A stretch of DNA of 64,000 bases from Antrihabitans spumae (GTDB lineage: Bacteria; Actinomycetota; Actinomycetes; Mycobacteriales; Mycobacteriaceae), in NCBI RefSeq assembly GCF_043944905.1, contig NZ_JBIMSN010000003.1:130176-194175 (forward strand), given 5' to 3'. Under the pieces are notes generated by a model. It did no database searches. It was not told the DNA's origin and was given only the letters and a program-made list of their open reading frames with translations. Made by a program: the position numbers and the translations under genes. Positions 25,801-33,852 of this stretch are shown one piece after another. The number at the start of each line of letters is the position of its first letter. The stretch's first letter is position 1.

Positions 25801-26667
25801 TTACACGGCCGCTTTGAGTTCGGCGAATTCCTCGTCGGTCAGTGTCAGCGCCGCGGCGTCGATGTTGTCGTCGAGGTGCGCGACCGAGGATGTGCCCGGT
25901 ATCGGCAGCATGACGGGGGAGCGGCGCAGCAGCCACGCCAATGCCAGTTGCGACGGCGAGGTATTGTGCTTCTTCGCCAACGTGTCGAGCGGACCACCCG
26001 GCGCCGCAAGCTTTCCGGTCGCCAATGGGAACCACGGGATGAACGCGATCGAGTTCTGCTCGGCGTAGTTCAGCAGGTCTTCGGCATCGCGATGTGCCAG
26101 GTTGTACAGATTCTGGACGGAGGCGATGGTCGCGAATTCCGCTGCGGCCTTGACGTCTTCAACGCTGACCTCACTGAGGCCGATGTGCTTGATCTTGCCT
26201 TCCTGCTGCAACAATGCCAATTCTCCGACCTGGTCGGCCAACGGCACCTGCGCATCGATGCGGTGTAGCTGGAAGAGTGGAATCTGTTCGAGCCCAAGGT
26301 TTCTCAAGCTCAGTTCGGCCTGCTGACGCAGGTATTCAGGGCGACCGACCGGCTTCCAGATGCCGGGACCCGACCTGGTGAGTCCGGCTTTGGTCGCGAT
26401 GACGACATCGTCCTGGTACGGGTGTAGCGCCTTGCGCAGCAAGTGTTCGGCGACGACGGGTCCGTAGGAATCCGCTGTGTCGAAGAAGGTCACGCCGCGC
26501 TCGACCGCGCGCTGCAGAACTCTGACGGCTTCGTCCGGATCCTTGGGATCGCCCCAAACTCCTTCGCCCGTCAACTGCATGGTGCCGTATCCGAGTCGAA
26601 CGACGGGGGTGTCTCCTCCGATGGAGAACGTTCCGGACTGTGCGGCGGTCAGTGTGCTCGCTGTCAT
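25801..26667 (-). CDS. Aldo/keto reductase
   Basis: NADPH-dependent carbonyl reductase of 288 aa with the (beta/alpha)8 fold. The tetrad is readable: Asp and Tyr in FFDTADSYG (about residues 58-66), Lys in VVIATKAG (about 91-98), His in LFQLHRID (about 132-139). It lies downstream of, and on the same strand as, a TetR gene; between them are two copies of a 13-base element. The physiological carbonyl substrate is unknown. Confidence 0.9.
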   Translation of the reverse strand: MTASTLTAAQSGTFSIGGDTPVVRLGYGTMQLTGEGVWGDPKDPDEAVRVLQRAVERGVTFFDTADSYGPVVAEHLLRKALHPYQDDVVIATKAGLTRSGPGIWKPVGRPEYLRQQAELSLRNLGLEQIPLFQLHRIDAQVPLADQVGELALLQQEGKIKHIGLSEVSVEDVKAAAEFATIASVQNLYNLAHRDAEDLLNYAEQNSIAFIPWFPLATGKLAAPGGPLDTLAKKHNTSPSQLALAWLLRRSPVMLPIPGTSSVAHLDDNIDAAALTLTDEEFAELKAAV

Positions 26668-26677
26668 GAGAGGCTCC

Positions 26678-26712
26678 TTAGCTTTGGCAAACGTTAGCTT
26701 TGGCAACGTTGC
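26678..26712 (-). promoter_or_regulatory. Direct repeat and palindrome upstream of aldo/keto reductase
   Basis: TTAGCTTTGGCAA occurs twice (26678-26690 and 26694-26706), 16 bases apart. The second copy runs into the perfect palindrome GCAACGTTGC (26703-26712). It lies between the TetR stop and the reductase start, so it is a likely regulator-binding promoter region. Confidence 0.5.
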
Positions 26713-26735
26713 TATAACCCAAACCGCGCTTCCCG

Positions 26736-27404
26736 TTATTCCGAGAAGCGTGGAATCGTTTCGGTCGACCGCCGGTTCTCCAGTCCGTCGAGGATCAGCT
26801 CCAGTCCGAACGCGAACTCGTCGCCGTACGCGTAACCGGGTTGCAGTACGTGCTCGACGGTGAGTTCGGCGAGGTGCGGGTAGTCGCCTGCAGCGAATCG
26901 ACCCATGATCTGCTGCGCCAGTTCGACAGTCTCCTCTTCGGTGTCGAACGGCAAGGCGTGCTCCTGGAGCGCGAAGCCGCAGGTGTAGCTGTCCAGCAGG
27001 GACAGGGCGTGGGCGGAGAGTGGTATCGAAAAGCCTTCGCCACGTAGCTTTCCGAGCGTGGCGTCGTGATATCGCAGCGTTGCGGGACCCGGCGTGGATC
27101 TCGAATCCAGCAATGCGGTTGCCCATGGGTGCCGACCGAGGACCTCGCGGGTGCTGACAGCTCGTCTGCGCATGGCGGAGCGCCAGTCGTCCTCGGCGGT
27201 CGGCAGTTCGATCTCGCTGTAAATGCGGTCGATCATGCCGTCGAGGAGGTCGTCCTTGTTGGCGACGTGGTGGTACAGCGACATCGCCTCCACGCCGAGT
27301 TCGGTGCCGAGCTTGCGCATCGTGAGCGAGTCGAGCCCGGCGGCGTCGGCAAGAGCGGTGGCGGTTCGCAGCACGTCGTCCCTCGTCAGGTGAGTTCGTG
27401 TCAT
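26736..27404 (-). CDS. TetR-family regulator (TetR_C-type)
   Basis: 222-aa repressor with the classic TetR-like HTH (MRKLGTELGVEAMSLYHHVANKDDLL, about residues 29-54) and a long all-helical C-terminus. ATG 27404 is chosen because GGAAGG sits 6 bases upstream; a GTG two codons earlier has no spacing. It faces the oxidoreductase at 27492, and two matching palindromes fill the divergent interval, so it probably controls itself, the oxidoreductase and perhaps the aldo/keto reductase downstream. Confidence 0.88.
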   Translation of the reverse strand: MTRTHLTRDDVLRTATALADAAGLDSLTMRKLGTELGVEAMSLYHHVANKDDLLDGMIDRIYSEIELPTAEDDWRSAMRRRAVSTREVLGRHPWATALLDSRSTPGPATLRYHDATLGKLRGEGFSIPLSAHALSLLDSYTCGFALQEHALPFDTEEETVELAQQIMGRFAAGDYPHLAELTVEHVLQPGYAYGDEFAFGLELILDGLENRRSTETIPRFSE

Positions 27405-27434
27405 CTGCACCCTTCCTATCGGCAGGCGTTTCGA

Positions 27435-27463
27435 TTGACAGGCTTACAGCGTAAGTGTAGGAA
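27435..27463 (+). promoter_or_regulatory. Promoter of the 27492 oxidoreductase
   Basis: TTGACA (27435-27440), a 17-base spacer and TAGGAA (27458-27463) form a plausible sigma-A-type promoter. The first of two TetR operator candidates lies in its spacer. Confidence 0.5.
27443..27455. promoter_or_regulatory. TetR operator candidate 1
   Basis: CTTAC-agc-GTAAG, an inverted repeat inside the promoter spacer. It is near-identical to a second copy 34 bases downstream, which supports a specific regulator, most simply the adjacent TetR protein. Confidence 0.62.
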
Positions 27464-27476
27464 CGGATGGCACACA

Positions 27477-27489
27477 CTTACAACGTAAG
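27477..27489. promoter_or_regulatory. TetR operator candidate 2
   Basis: CTTAC-aac-GTAAG, the second copy of the palindrome, ending two bases before the ATG at 27492 and covering its ribosome site. Two sites across promoter and leader would give tight repression. Confidence 0.62.
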
Positions 27490-27491
27490 GG

Positions 27492-28481
27492 ATGAAGAAC
27501 GTGGTTATGAAAGCGATAGTTCAAGACGAATACGGCGAGGCCGCGGCGGTCATGCGCAGCGACAAAATCGACGAGCCCGCCGTTGGTGCCGCAGAGGTCC
27601 TCGTCGAGGTCGTCGTTGCAGGCGTCGATCGTGGGGCGTGGCACCTCACCGCGGGTCTGCCCTATCCGGTCCGCCTTGCGGGCTACGGCGTGCGTGCGCC
27701 GAAAGACCCCGTTCGCGGCCGCGAGTTCGCCGGCCGTGTTGCGGCGGTCGGTTCTGACGTGACCACCTTCGGAATCGGTGACGAGATCTACGGGGTCGGT
27801 GAAGGCTGCTTCGCCGAATACGCGCGGGCGGAGGTGTCGAAGATTGTGCCCAAGCCGAAAAATCTCACCTTCGAGCAGGCGGCTGCGACGCCGATTTCGG
27901 CGCTGACGGCGTTGCAGGCGGTACGCGATCAGGCCAAGGTGCAAGCCGGTCAGACGGTGCTGATCATCGGTGCATCAGGGGGCGTCGGAACGTTCGCGGT
28001 GCAGATCGCAAAGGCCTTCGGGGCTGTCGTCACCGCGGTGTGCAGCACGACGAAAGTTGATCTGGTTCGTTCGATCGGCGCCGATCACGTCGTCGACTAT
28101 TCGACCGAGGATATCGGCGCGAACGGGGTCCGCTACGACGCCGTCCTCGATATCGGCGGCGGTAGGTCGCTGACCGAGTTGCGTCGCCTACTGGAACCGA
28201 AAGGCACGTTGGTGATCGTAGGAAGCGAAACCGGCGGACGTTGGCTCGGCGGCATCGATCGCCAGCTCCGCGCCCTGCTGCTGTCGCCCTTCGTCAGCCA
28301 GAAATTGACCATGTTCGTGTCGTCGGAAAATGCGGCAGACCTCGCGGCCATCTCGGCGTTGATCGAGGCCGGCCAGGTAATACCCGTCGTCGATCGCGTG
28401 TTCCCGCTGAACGAGACGGCCGCGGCCATCACCTACATGAGGGATGGCCACGTCCGTGGAAAGGTCGTCGTCACCATCTGA
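27492..28481 (+). CDS. NAD(P)-dependent MDR oxidoreductase
   Basis: 329-aa zinc-free medium-chain reductase of the quinone-oxidoreductase/enoyl-reductase type. The catalytic domain holds VRGREFAGRVAAVGSD (about residues 75-90) and the nucleotide loop IIGASGGVGTFAVQIAK (about 157-173). ATG 27507 (MKAIVQDEY) is an alternative start that would match relatives. It is expressed divergently from a TetR gene through paired operators, pointing to induction by a small molecule that the enzyme may reduce. Confidence 0.88.
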   Translation: MKNVVMKAIVQDEYGEAAAVMRSDKIDEPAVGAAEVLVEVVVAGVDRGAWHLTAGLPYPVRLAGYGVRAPKDPVRGREFAGRVAAVGSDVTTFGIGDEIYGVGEGCFAEYARAEVSKIVPKPKNLTFEQAAATPISALTALQAVRDQAKVQAGQTVLIIGASGGVGTFAVQIAKAFGAVVTAVCSTTKVDLVRSIGADHVVDYSTEDIGANGVRYDAVLDIGGGRSLTELRRLLEPKGTLVIVGSETGGRWLGGIDRQLRALLLSPFVSQKLTMFVSSENAADLAAISALIEAGQVIPVVDRVFPLNETAAAITYMRDGHVRGKVVVTI

Positions 28482-28520
28482 AACAGGACGGTGTGCAACG
28501 ACGACCGCGACTGTCGAGAA

Positions 28521-28724
28521 CTACGAAGCGAGGGTGATCGGTGCTGCGATGACCGGGGCTGCTGAGACCATCGCGCTGTCCGGGATGCCGAGCATGGCGA
28601 GCAGCAGCCTGCATTCGTCCGCATCGACCGACTGGCCTGCGACGAGTCGTTGCGCTTGACGGAAGGTGACTGTCTCCAGCTCGGTGAAGGTCGGTTCGAG
28701 TTCTGACATGTCGAAAGCGGGCAC
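28521..28724 (-). CDS. Small hypothetical protein
   Basis: 67-aa acidic then hydrophobic protein, GTG start with AGAGG upstream (ATG 28709 is an alternative). It contains the segment TFRQAQRLVAGQSVDADECRLLLAMLGI cut here only in description (two helices about residues 20-47) and an Ala/Pro-rich hydrophobic tail. I do not recognise a family. It stands alone between two plus-strand genes. It may be real because codon use looks normal and the frame is free of a competing gene. Confidence 0.4.
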   Translation of the reverse strand: MPAFDMSELEPTFTELETVTFRQAQRLVAGQSVDADECRLLLAMLGIPDSAMVSAAPVIAAPITLAS

Positions 28725-28960
28725 GCGCTACCTCTTCGTCTAGTGGTGAACCTCTCGCAAATGCGCGAGCAAATCTGGTCCCAAGTGTCCAAGTGTACGC
28801 CGTGCGCGGAATTTCTGCTGGTAGCGGCGGTTTTTGCGAGACGGGACCACACTCCGCGAGTGTGCACCTATCGCGCGAATTCGACGAAACTTGTGCCAGG
28901 AGGTGCACTCTCGACCCGCGGCCCGACGTCCTACCGCCGATAGATGAGACGCTGTCGATC

Positions 28961-30253
28961 ATGAACCGCATGGTCCGTGATCACGCCGCGGACGTCCTGC
29001 TGATGGTGCTCGCTGGCTTCACGACCGCCATCGCGATGAGCGCACCGTCGCCGACGGCGGCGGTATTTGCCGATTTCCCGCAGCCGGCGAGCGTGCCGTT
29101 GTTTGCGGTGACGACCACCGTCGTGTCGGTCTTCGTTCGCAAGCCTGCCTTCTCCAGTGGCCTGCTCGGGCTCGGTATTGCGTTGATCGGTGTTGTGGCC
29201 CTTGTAGATTCGTGGGACTTGGATCCTTTCGTCACCGCACTCGGAGCAGGGTTGCTGTTGGGTGCGGCGGCTGGTCTGAAGAACGGCCCCGACCAGCGCC
29301 TGCGACAGCAGGGCCTTGCTGCCGGTGTTGTCGCGGGACTTTTGCTGACCGCGCCGATCGAGTACTTCCGCTTTTCGGCACCCCAGCGGTATGTGGACTT
29401 CTCGCCCGACGCAAACGACCCTGCGGACGTCTTCTTGCTTTGCCTCCTCGCGGTGACGTTCGCGGCGCTGCTCGCGTGTCTGCACCGACTCCGGACCGAG
29501 CCGATCACGCCTGCGGGCGACCGCGCGCGAGAACTGGCGATCGGAATCGCGATCGCAGTGGCGGGCCTGCTGCTCTACCAATCGTTCTCGGACGCCGTCA
29601 TGGGATCGGACGGTGCGTCCTTCGGGCCGCACCGCTGGGTGTGGGGTCTGGCGGTGGTCCCGCTGCTGGTGCTCTGCGGCCTGTGGCTGCCGGGTCGGCG
29701 CGGGATGGTGCTGATCGCGATCCTCGCGTTCATTGCGGCGGATTCGAGTGGTGCACTGAGAGAAGCAGATTCGATCTGGAAGCTGTTGGGTGTCGCTGCT
29801 CTCGTTGCAGCGGGCGTGGTCGTCGGACGGCGCTGGCCGCGACCGCTTGCCGGGGTGTGCGCATTAGCCGTAGTGGCAGCGACAGCGATCCTGAACCAGC
29901 CGCCGTGGAACAACGTCCATGTCGTTGCTGTGCTGGTGGTTCTGCCGTTCGCTGCCGCATACACGGTTGCGTCGTGCCTGCCGTCGAGCGCGGCGGTTGG
30001 AGGAACAGCGTTGGCAGCGCCGATCACTTTGTCGGTGTCGTTGGGCGGCGTCGGGTTCGGCAGCGCCCCGTTCGTTGCCGAATTCGGTTGGACCGCTTAC
30101 GCGCCGCTCACCAGCGGTAAGCCGGTCTGGTTCGCCGACACCTGGCAATGGATCTCCATGGGTGTGTCGGTCGGGACCATCGCACTGTGTGGCTTCGCGC
30201 TCGCGGCGCTTATGCGTCGACCTTCCGAACAGCCTGCAGAACCGTGTCACTGA
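28961..30253 (+). CDS. Polytopic membrane protein of unknown function
   Basis: 430-aa integral membrane protein with about ten to twelve hydrophobic segments. The first helix is LLMVLAGFTTAIAMSA and the last SMGVSVGTIALCGFALAALM. No family signature was recognised; a transport or polymer-biosynthesis role would be guesswork. ATG 28961 gives a short hydrophilic start (MNRMVRDHAAD) before the first helix; a longer upstream reading lacks support. Its 3' end overlaps the convergent methyltransferase by 44 bases. Confidence 0.7.
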   Translation: MNRMVRDHAADVLLMVLAGFTTAIAMSAPSPTAAVFADFPQPASVPLFAVTTTVVSVFVRKPAFSSGLLGLGIALIGVVALVDSWDLDPFVTALGAGLLLGAAAGLKNGPDQRLRQQGLAAGVVAGLLLTAPIEYFRFSAPQRYVDFSPDANDPADVFLLCLLAVTFAALLACLHRLRTEPITPAGDRARELAIGIAIAVAGLLLYQSFSDAVMGSDGASFGPHRWVWGLAVVPLLVLCGLWLPGRRGMVLIAILAFIAADSSGALREADSIWKLLGVAALVAAGVVVGRRWPRPLAGVCALAVVAATAILNQPPWNNVHVVAVLVVLPFAAAYTVASCLPSSAAVGGTALAAPITLSVSLGGVGFGSAPFVAEFGWTAYAPLTSGKPVWFADTWQWISMGVSVGTIALCGFALAALMRRPSEQPAEPCH

Positions 30254-30872
30254 TGGTGATCGTCATCCCTTCCGGATCGACTGCCTGACGCTTCGGCGCG
30301 CTCGTTTCGATGGACCACTGCCCGGGTTCGAGTACGTGCGCCATTTCCTCTGCGGTGGCGAACATGTCCGCGATGTTCGGCCGCTGCATCGTCGTCTCGA
30401 GATCGGCCGGGTGGTGGTTGACGATCAGCAGAGTCCCGCCGGGTCGAACTGCCGCGGCTAGCCGACGATGTAGTGCTGTCAGCATCGGCCGGGGCAGGTG
30501 CATGAATTGCGCGGAGATCAGGTCGTATCGATGCGGCGCCGGATCCCAGTTCGCCACGTCGGCCTGCTGCCAGGTGATGCGACTCGCGATTGCGGTGCCG
30601 CCTGCATCGGCGTGTTCGGCGGCTCGGGCGAGTGCGACGGTGGAGACGTCGATAGCAGTGACGTTCCAGCCGCGGGTCGCGAGCCAGATCGCGTCGGCAC
30701 CTTCGCCGCTGCCGACCTCCAATGCGGTTCCCGGCGTGAGGGATTCGACCTTCTCGACCAGCACGGGATTGGGATTGCCGCTCCAGATCGATCCCGTCGC
30801 GTAGCGGGCGTCCCAGAATTCCGCGGTGAAGTGCTGCGAGAAGTCTTCGGTGTGTGCGTGATCGTGCGTCAT
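30210..30872 (-). CDS. Class I SAM-dependent methyltransferase
   Basis: 220-aa methyltransferase related to the thiopurine/tellurite (TehB-like) group. Motif I LEVGSGEGADAIWLATRG (about residues 50-67) and the acidic loop VTAIDVS (about 70-76) bind S-adenosylmethionine. The N-terminus FTAEFWDARYATGSIWSGNPN is typical for this group. Substrate unknown; detoxification by methylation is possible. It converges with the membrane protein gene, with a 44-base overlap. Confidence 0.85.
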   Translation of the reverse strand: MTHDHAHTEDFSQHFTAEFWDARYATGSIWSGNPNPVLVEKVESLTPGTALEVGSGEGADAIWLATRGWNVTAIDVSTVALARAAEHADAGGTAIASRITWQQADVANWDPAPHRYDLISAQFMHLPRPMLTALHRRLAAAVRPGGTLLIVNHHPADLETTMQRPNIADMFATAEEMAHVLEPGQWSIETSAPKRQAVDPEGMTITISDTVLQAVRKVDA

Positions 30873-30977
30873 ATCCCGACTGTGCAGCAGCTCGCGCCGA
30901 TGTAGCAAATATGTTTGCCATAACGGCAAAGCAGGTATTCGCTGTGGCGATCGGCGGTTGTGTGCGACGCTGAAAGC

Positions 30978-31160
30978 ATGGCTGATTCGGATGGCACCCG
31001 CTGGTGGTTCTGCGTCGAGCATCAAGCATCGGAACATGGCAATGTCTGCGGCTCGCGAAATCGGCTCGGCCCTTTTCCCGACGAAGCGACGGCTGCGCGC
31101 GCGCCGGAGATTGCGCGGGCGCGCACAGAGGCTGCCGATGCCTACGATGCGGATAGCTGA
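30978..31160 (+). CDS. Small conserved actinobacterial protein (possible metal-binding knuckle)
   Basis: 60-aa protein with WWFCVEHQASEHGNVCG (about residues 9-25), a Cys/His/His/Cys arrangement that could hold zinc, then RLGPFPDEATAARAPEIA. The C-terminal part resembles short mycobacterial proteins of the pattern RLGPY-x-T-x-EEAA-x-AL with adjacent Cys/His residues. The ATG is clear. Function unknown; no operon partner is evident. Confidence 0.6.
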   Translation: MADSDGTRWWFCVEHQASEHGNVCGSRNRLGPFPDEATAARAPEIARARTEAADAYDADS

Positions 31161-31231
31161 CGCTCGTTCTTGGGCAGATTTCCATGGGAATCTCTGAAAG
31201 TCTGTGTTTTTGCCGGTAGCGCCCGTCCCTT

Positions 31232-32863
31232 TTGTGCGGTGTGCTGATCGGCGTGTATCCGAACAAACTGATCCGGACCTCGAGTGTTGCCGCACAACAG
31301 ATCCGGGTGCTGCAGCGCGCCGGCATGATCGATCTGCGACGACCGGTCCGGACCGCCCGATCGGCGCGTGCGGTGCGCACGGTCGGTCCGATCGCAGGCG
31401 GTGTGCGTACCTCGGCGCGACTGTGCCCCGATCGCGTCGCGTTGGTCACCTCTGACGGTTCCCTGACCTATCGGGAACTCGACCAGCACACCGACGCAGT
31501 TGCAAGGACGTGGCTGGAGCAGGGGATCGGTCCGGACGACACGCTCGCCGTTCTGTGTCGGGACAACCCGCGATTGGTTCAGACGATGGTCGCGGCCGCG
31601 AAAGTCGGTGCGCGCCTTGTGTTGATGAATACGGGCTTCAGTGCAACGCAGTTGCTGGACGTGGCCGAGCGGGAAGGCGCGACGGCCGTGATCGCGGACC
31701 CGGAGTTCGCGGAGACGATCTCGACCATGCCTGCCAAGATCGTGCGTCTCGGCACGGCCGCAGACGCCGCCGATGCGCTTGTCACCGAGCACAAAGCGCT
31801 TCCCGTACCGAAGTCGCAGGGTGGATTCGTTCTCCTCACCGGCGGGACGACAGGTACTCCGAAGGGTGCTCCGCGTCGCGTGCAGTCACCGCTTGCCGGC
31901 GCCCAGTTCCTCGATCGCGTCCCCCTTCGACGAGGTCAGACGCTCGTGCTGTGTGCTCCGCTGTTTCATGGGACGGCTCTGTCGCAGTTCATCCTCGCTC
32001 TCAATCTGGGCTCGACGATCGTTCTGCACGGTCGCTTCGATGCAGCGCGCGCGCTGCAGCAGATCGGTCATCATCGCGCCGACGCAGTCGTGCTCGTCCC
32101 GACGATGTTGCGTCGCATCCTCGACCTCGGACCGGAGGCGCTTGCTGCTGTCGATACCTCCAGTCTCCGAATCGTTTTCACCGCAGGCGCGGCGCTACCC
32201 TCCGCGCTGGGCAACCGCGCCATCGAGGTGTTCGGCCCGGTGATCTACAACTTCTACGGCTGCACCGAGACGGGTACGGCGACCATCGCAACACCGGAGG
32301 ATTGGCAGGCCGCGCCAGGCACGGTAGGGAAGCCGCCGGTCGGAATCTCGGTGGCGCTGTACGACTCCGACGGAAACGCAGTCACCGGACCCGGAGCGGT
32401 CGGCACTGTCTACGTCGGCAATTCGATTGCGTTCGCGGGCTACTCCGGCGGTGGCAACAAGAACATTCTCGACGGCTTGATGAGCACCGGCGATCTCGGC
32501 CACTTCGATTCCGAGGGCCGCCTGTTCATCGACGGCCGCGACGACGACATGATCGTTTCCGGCGGTGAGAACGTATTTCCCGGCGAGGTCGAGGATCTGC
32601 TCTACACCCACCCAGCGGTCACAGAGGCCGCTGTCACCGGTGTGCCGGACGACGAATTCGGGCAACGACTTGCGGCGTTCGTCGTCGCAGGCGGTGACAT
32701 CGACGACACCGAGGTCCGCGCCTTCGTGAAGACGAACCTCGCCCGGTTCAAGGTTCCCCGCGACGTCATCTTCGTCGACGAACTACCGCGTACACCGACG
32801 GGCAAAATCGACCGTCGCGGGTTGGCGCGGCTGCAGAACGCACACGAGCCGCCACGCACCTAG
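31232..32863 (+). CDS. fadD: AMP-dependent acyl-CoA synthetase (FadD type)
   Basis: Activates a fatty or aryl acid to its CoA thioester through an acyl-adenylate (up to 543 aa). The AMP-binding loop is LLTGGTTGTPKG (about residues 200-211). YGCTETGT (about 343-350), STGDLGHFDSEGRLFIDGRD (about 419-438) and the C-terminal catalytic Lys in PTGKIDRR (about 528-535) are all present. It resembles mycobacterial FadD12-like enzymes. The start is unresolved: TTG 31232, GTG 31241 and GTG 31253 all lack a clear ribosome site. The gene ends in a strong hairpin shared with hbhA. Confidence 0.86.
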   Translation: MCGVLIGVYPNKLIRTSSVAAQQIRVLQRAGMIDLRRPVRTARSARAVRTVGPIAGGVRTSARLCPDRVALVTSDGSLTYRELDQHTDAVARTWLEQGIGPDDTLAVLCRDNPRLVQTMVAAAKVGARLVLMNTGFSATQLLDVAEREGATAVIADPEFAETISTMPAKIVRLGTAADAADALVTEHKALPVPKSQGGFVLLTGGTTGTPKGAPRRVQSPLAGAQFLDRVPLRRGQTLVLCAPLFHGTALSQFILALNLGSTIVLHGRFDAARALQQIGHHRADAVVLVPTMLRRILDLGPEALAAVDTSSLRIVFTAGAALPSALGNRAIEVFGPVIYNFYGCTETGTATIATPEDWQAAPGTVGKPPVGISVALYDSDGNAVTGPGAVGTVYVGNSIAFAGYSGGGNKNILDGLMSTGDLGHFDSEGRLFIDGRDDDMIVSGGENVFPGEVEDLLYTHPAVTEAAVTGVPDDEFGQRLAAFVVAGGDIDDTEVRAFVKTNLARFKVPRDVIFVDELPRTPTGKIDRRGLARLQNAHEPPRT

Positions 32864-32879
32864 TGCGTGACGGCTCGTG
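32843..32879. terminator. Bidirectional terminator hairpin between fadD and hbhA-like gene
   Basis: Two 17-base arms (32843-32859 and 32863-32879) pair with one G-T mismatch around a 3-base loop. The fadD stop codon lies at the loop. It separates two convergent genes; no U-tract follows, as is common in actinobacteria. Confidence 0.7.
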
Positions 32880-32915
32880 AGAGCTAGCTGACTGTCTTGG
32901 ATCAGACGTCGTGGA

Positions 32916-33488
32916 TCAGGCGGTCTTGGCAGGTGCCTTCTTGGCGATGGTTGCCTTGGCCTCGTCGACCTTGTCCGCGGCGAGTGCCGCGTACTTCGCA
33001 GCCTGCTCGCCGACGGTGCGGGTGCCCTCGGAAACCTTGCCGAGTGCCTCGGAGGTCAGCGAGAACGCGTCGCCGTAGAGATCTTCGGCGCGCTCGAGGC
33101 CACGCTCGACGACCGAACCGTTGCGGAGACGATCGACAGTGGCCTCGCCACGCTCGGCGAGATCGGTGTAGAGGTCGATCGTCGACTGACGGTAGTCGTC
33201 GGCGAACTTGCGCAGGTCTTCGATGGTGAGCTTCTCGCGGAGTTCTGCGAGGTCTGCCGGCAGCTTCTCGCGCAGCTCGGTCAGGTCGGCCGGGAGCTCG
33301 GAGCGGAGGCTGGCGATGCGGTCACGGGCGTCGTCGATCACGCCGGACAGGTCCGGGTTCTCGGTGCGCTGACGGAGCTTCGACACGACGTCGGAGACGG
33401 TCTGTGCGGCAACATCGGTGACACCGACGGTCGCGTAGAGCGGCTTCGTGACTGCCGGGGTGATCTTCTCTTCGGTAGGCGCAGTCAT
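32916..33488 (-). CDS. hbhA: HbhA-like heparin-binding/lipid-droplet protein
   Basis: 190-aa, strongly helical, charged protein of the heparin-binding haemagglutinin family. The N-terminal part carries a 12-residue repeat (LPADLTELREK, LPADLAELREK; about residues 71-93) predicted to form coiled coil. In mycobacteria the family is surface-exposed and its Lys-rich tail binds heparan sulfate; a Rhodococcus homologue coats triacylglycerol droplets. Here the tail is only KKAPAKTA, so adhesin function is doubtful and a lipid-droplet or storage role is likelier. A 16-base palindrome lies upstream. Confidence 0.85.
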   Translation of the reverse strand: MTAPTEEKITPAVTKPLYATVGVTDVAAQTVSDVVSKLRQRTENPDLSGVIDDARDRIASLRSELPADLTELREKLPADLAELREKLTIEDLRKFADDYRQSTIDLYTDLAERGEATVDRLRNGSVVERGLERAEDLYGDAFSLTSEALGKVSEGTRTVGEQAAKYAALAADKVDEAKATIAKKAPAKTA

Positions 33489-33852
33489 CTGCGTTCTCCT
33501 CTTCTGTGGTGTTACGTGCAACTCGACGCCGTTGTCGGGGAGGTCCTTTCTCCGAGGTTAAGCCAGCGTGCTTGCAAATGCAAGCGCAGGTGCTAGCAAC
33601 CTTCGAGCATGTGATCGGTTCCACGGTCGCGCCGTGTTCACCACCACATTCGAGTAGGTTCGTCGACGGTGTTTTGGTTTTCCGAACGAAATACTCAGTG
33701 GCAGAGCAGATATGGCTGACCAGCGGAGATGTTCGAACCGGTGCCAGGCTCCAGACCGACCTGCGCGACGGTGAAAGTCGGACGAAACCTCGTGTTCACC
33801 CAGGGCAACATCTGGCAAGCAAAAACCTCTCGTGGCGGCGAAGTCGGCGCAA
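33489..33852. other. 364-base stretch without a gene
   Basis: Separates the divergent-facing hbhA-like start from the 3' end of the phosphotransferase gene. It holds the hbhA leader and promoter, including the palindrome at 33570-33585. I see no credible coding sequence: open frames here have no family resemblance or ribosome site. Confidence 0.5.
33570..33585. promoter_or_regulatory. Palindrome upstream of hbhA-like gene
   Basis: GCTTGCA-AA-TGCAAGC, 7-base arms, about 85 bases before the hbhA-like start. A related half (GCTTGCAATTGCA) occurs near 36158-36170 between the acyl-CoA dehydrogenase and the XRE-TetR gene, so one lipid-metabolism regulator might bind both. This is inferred. Confidence 0.45.
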
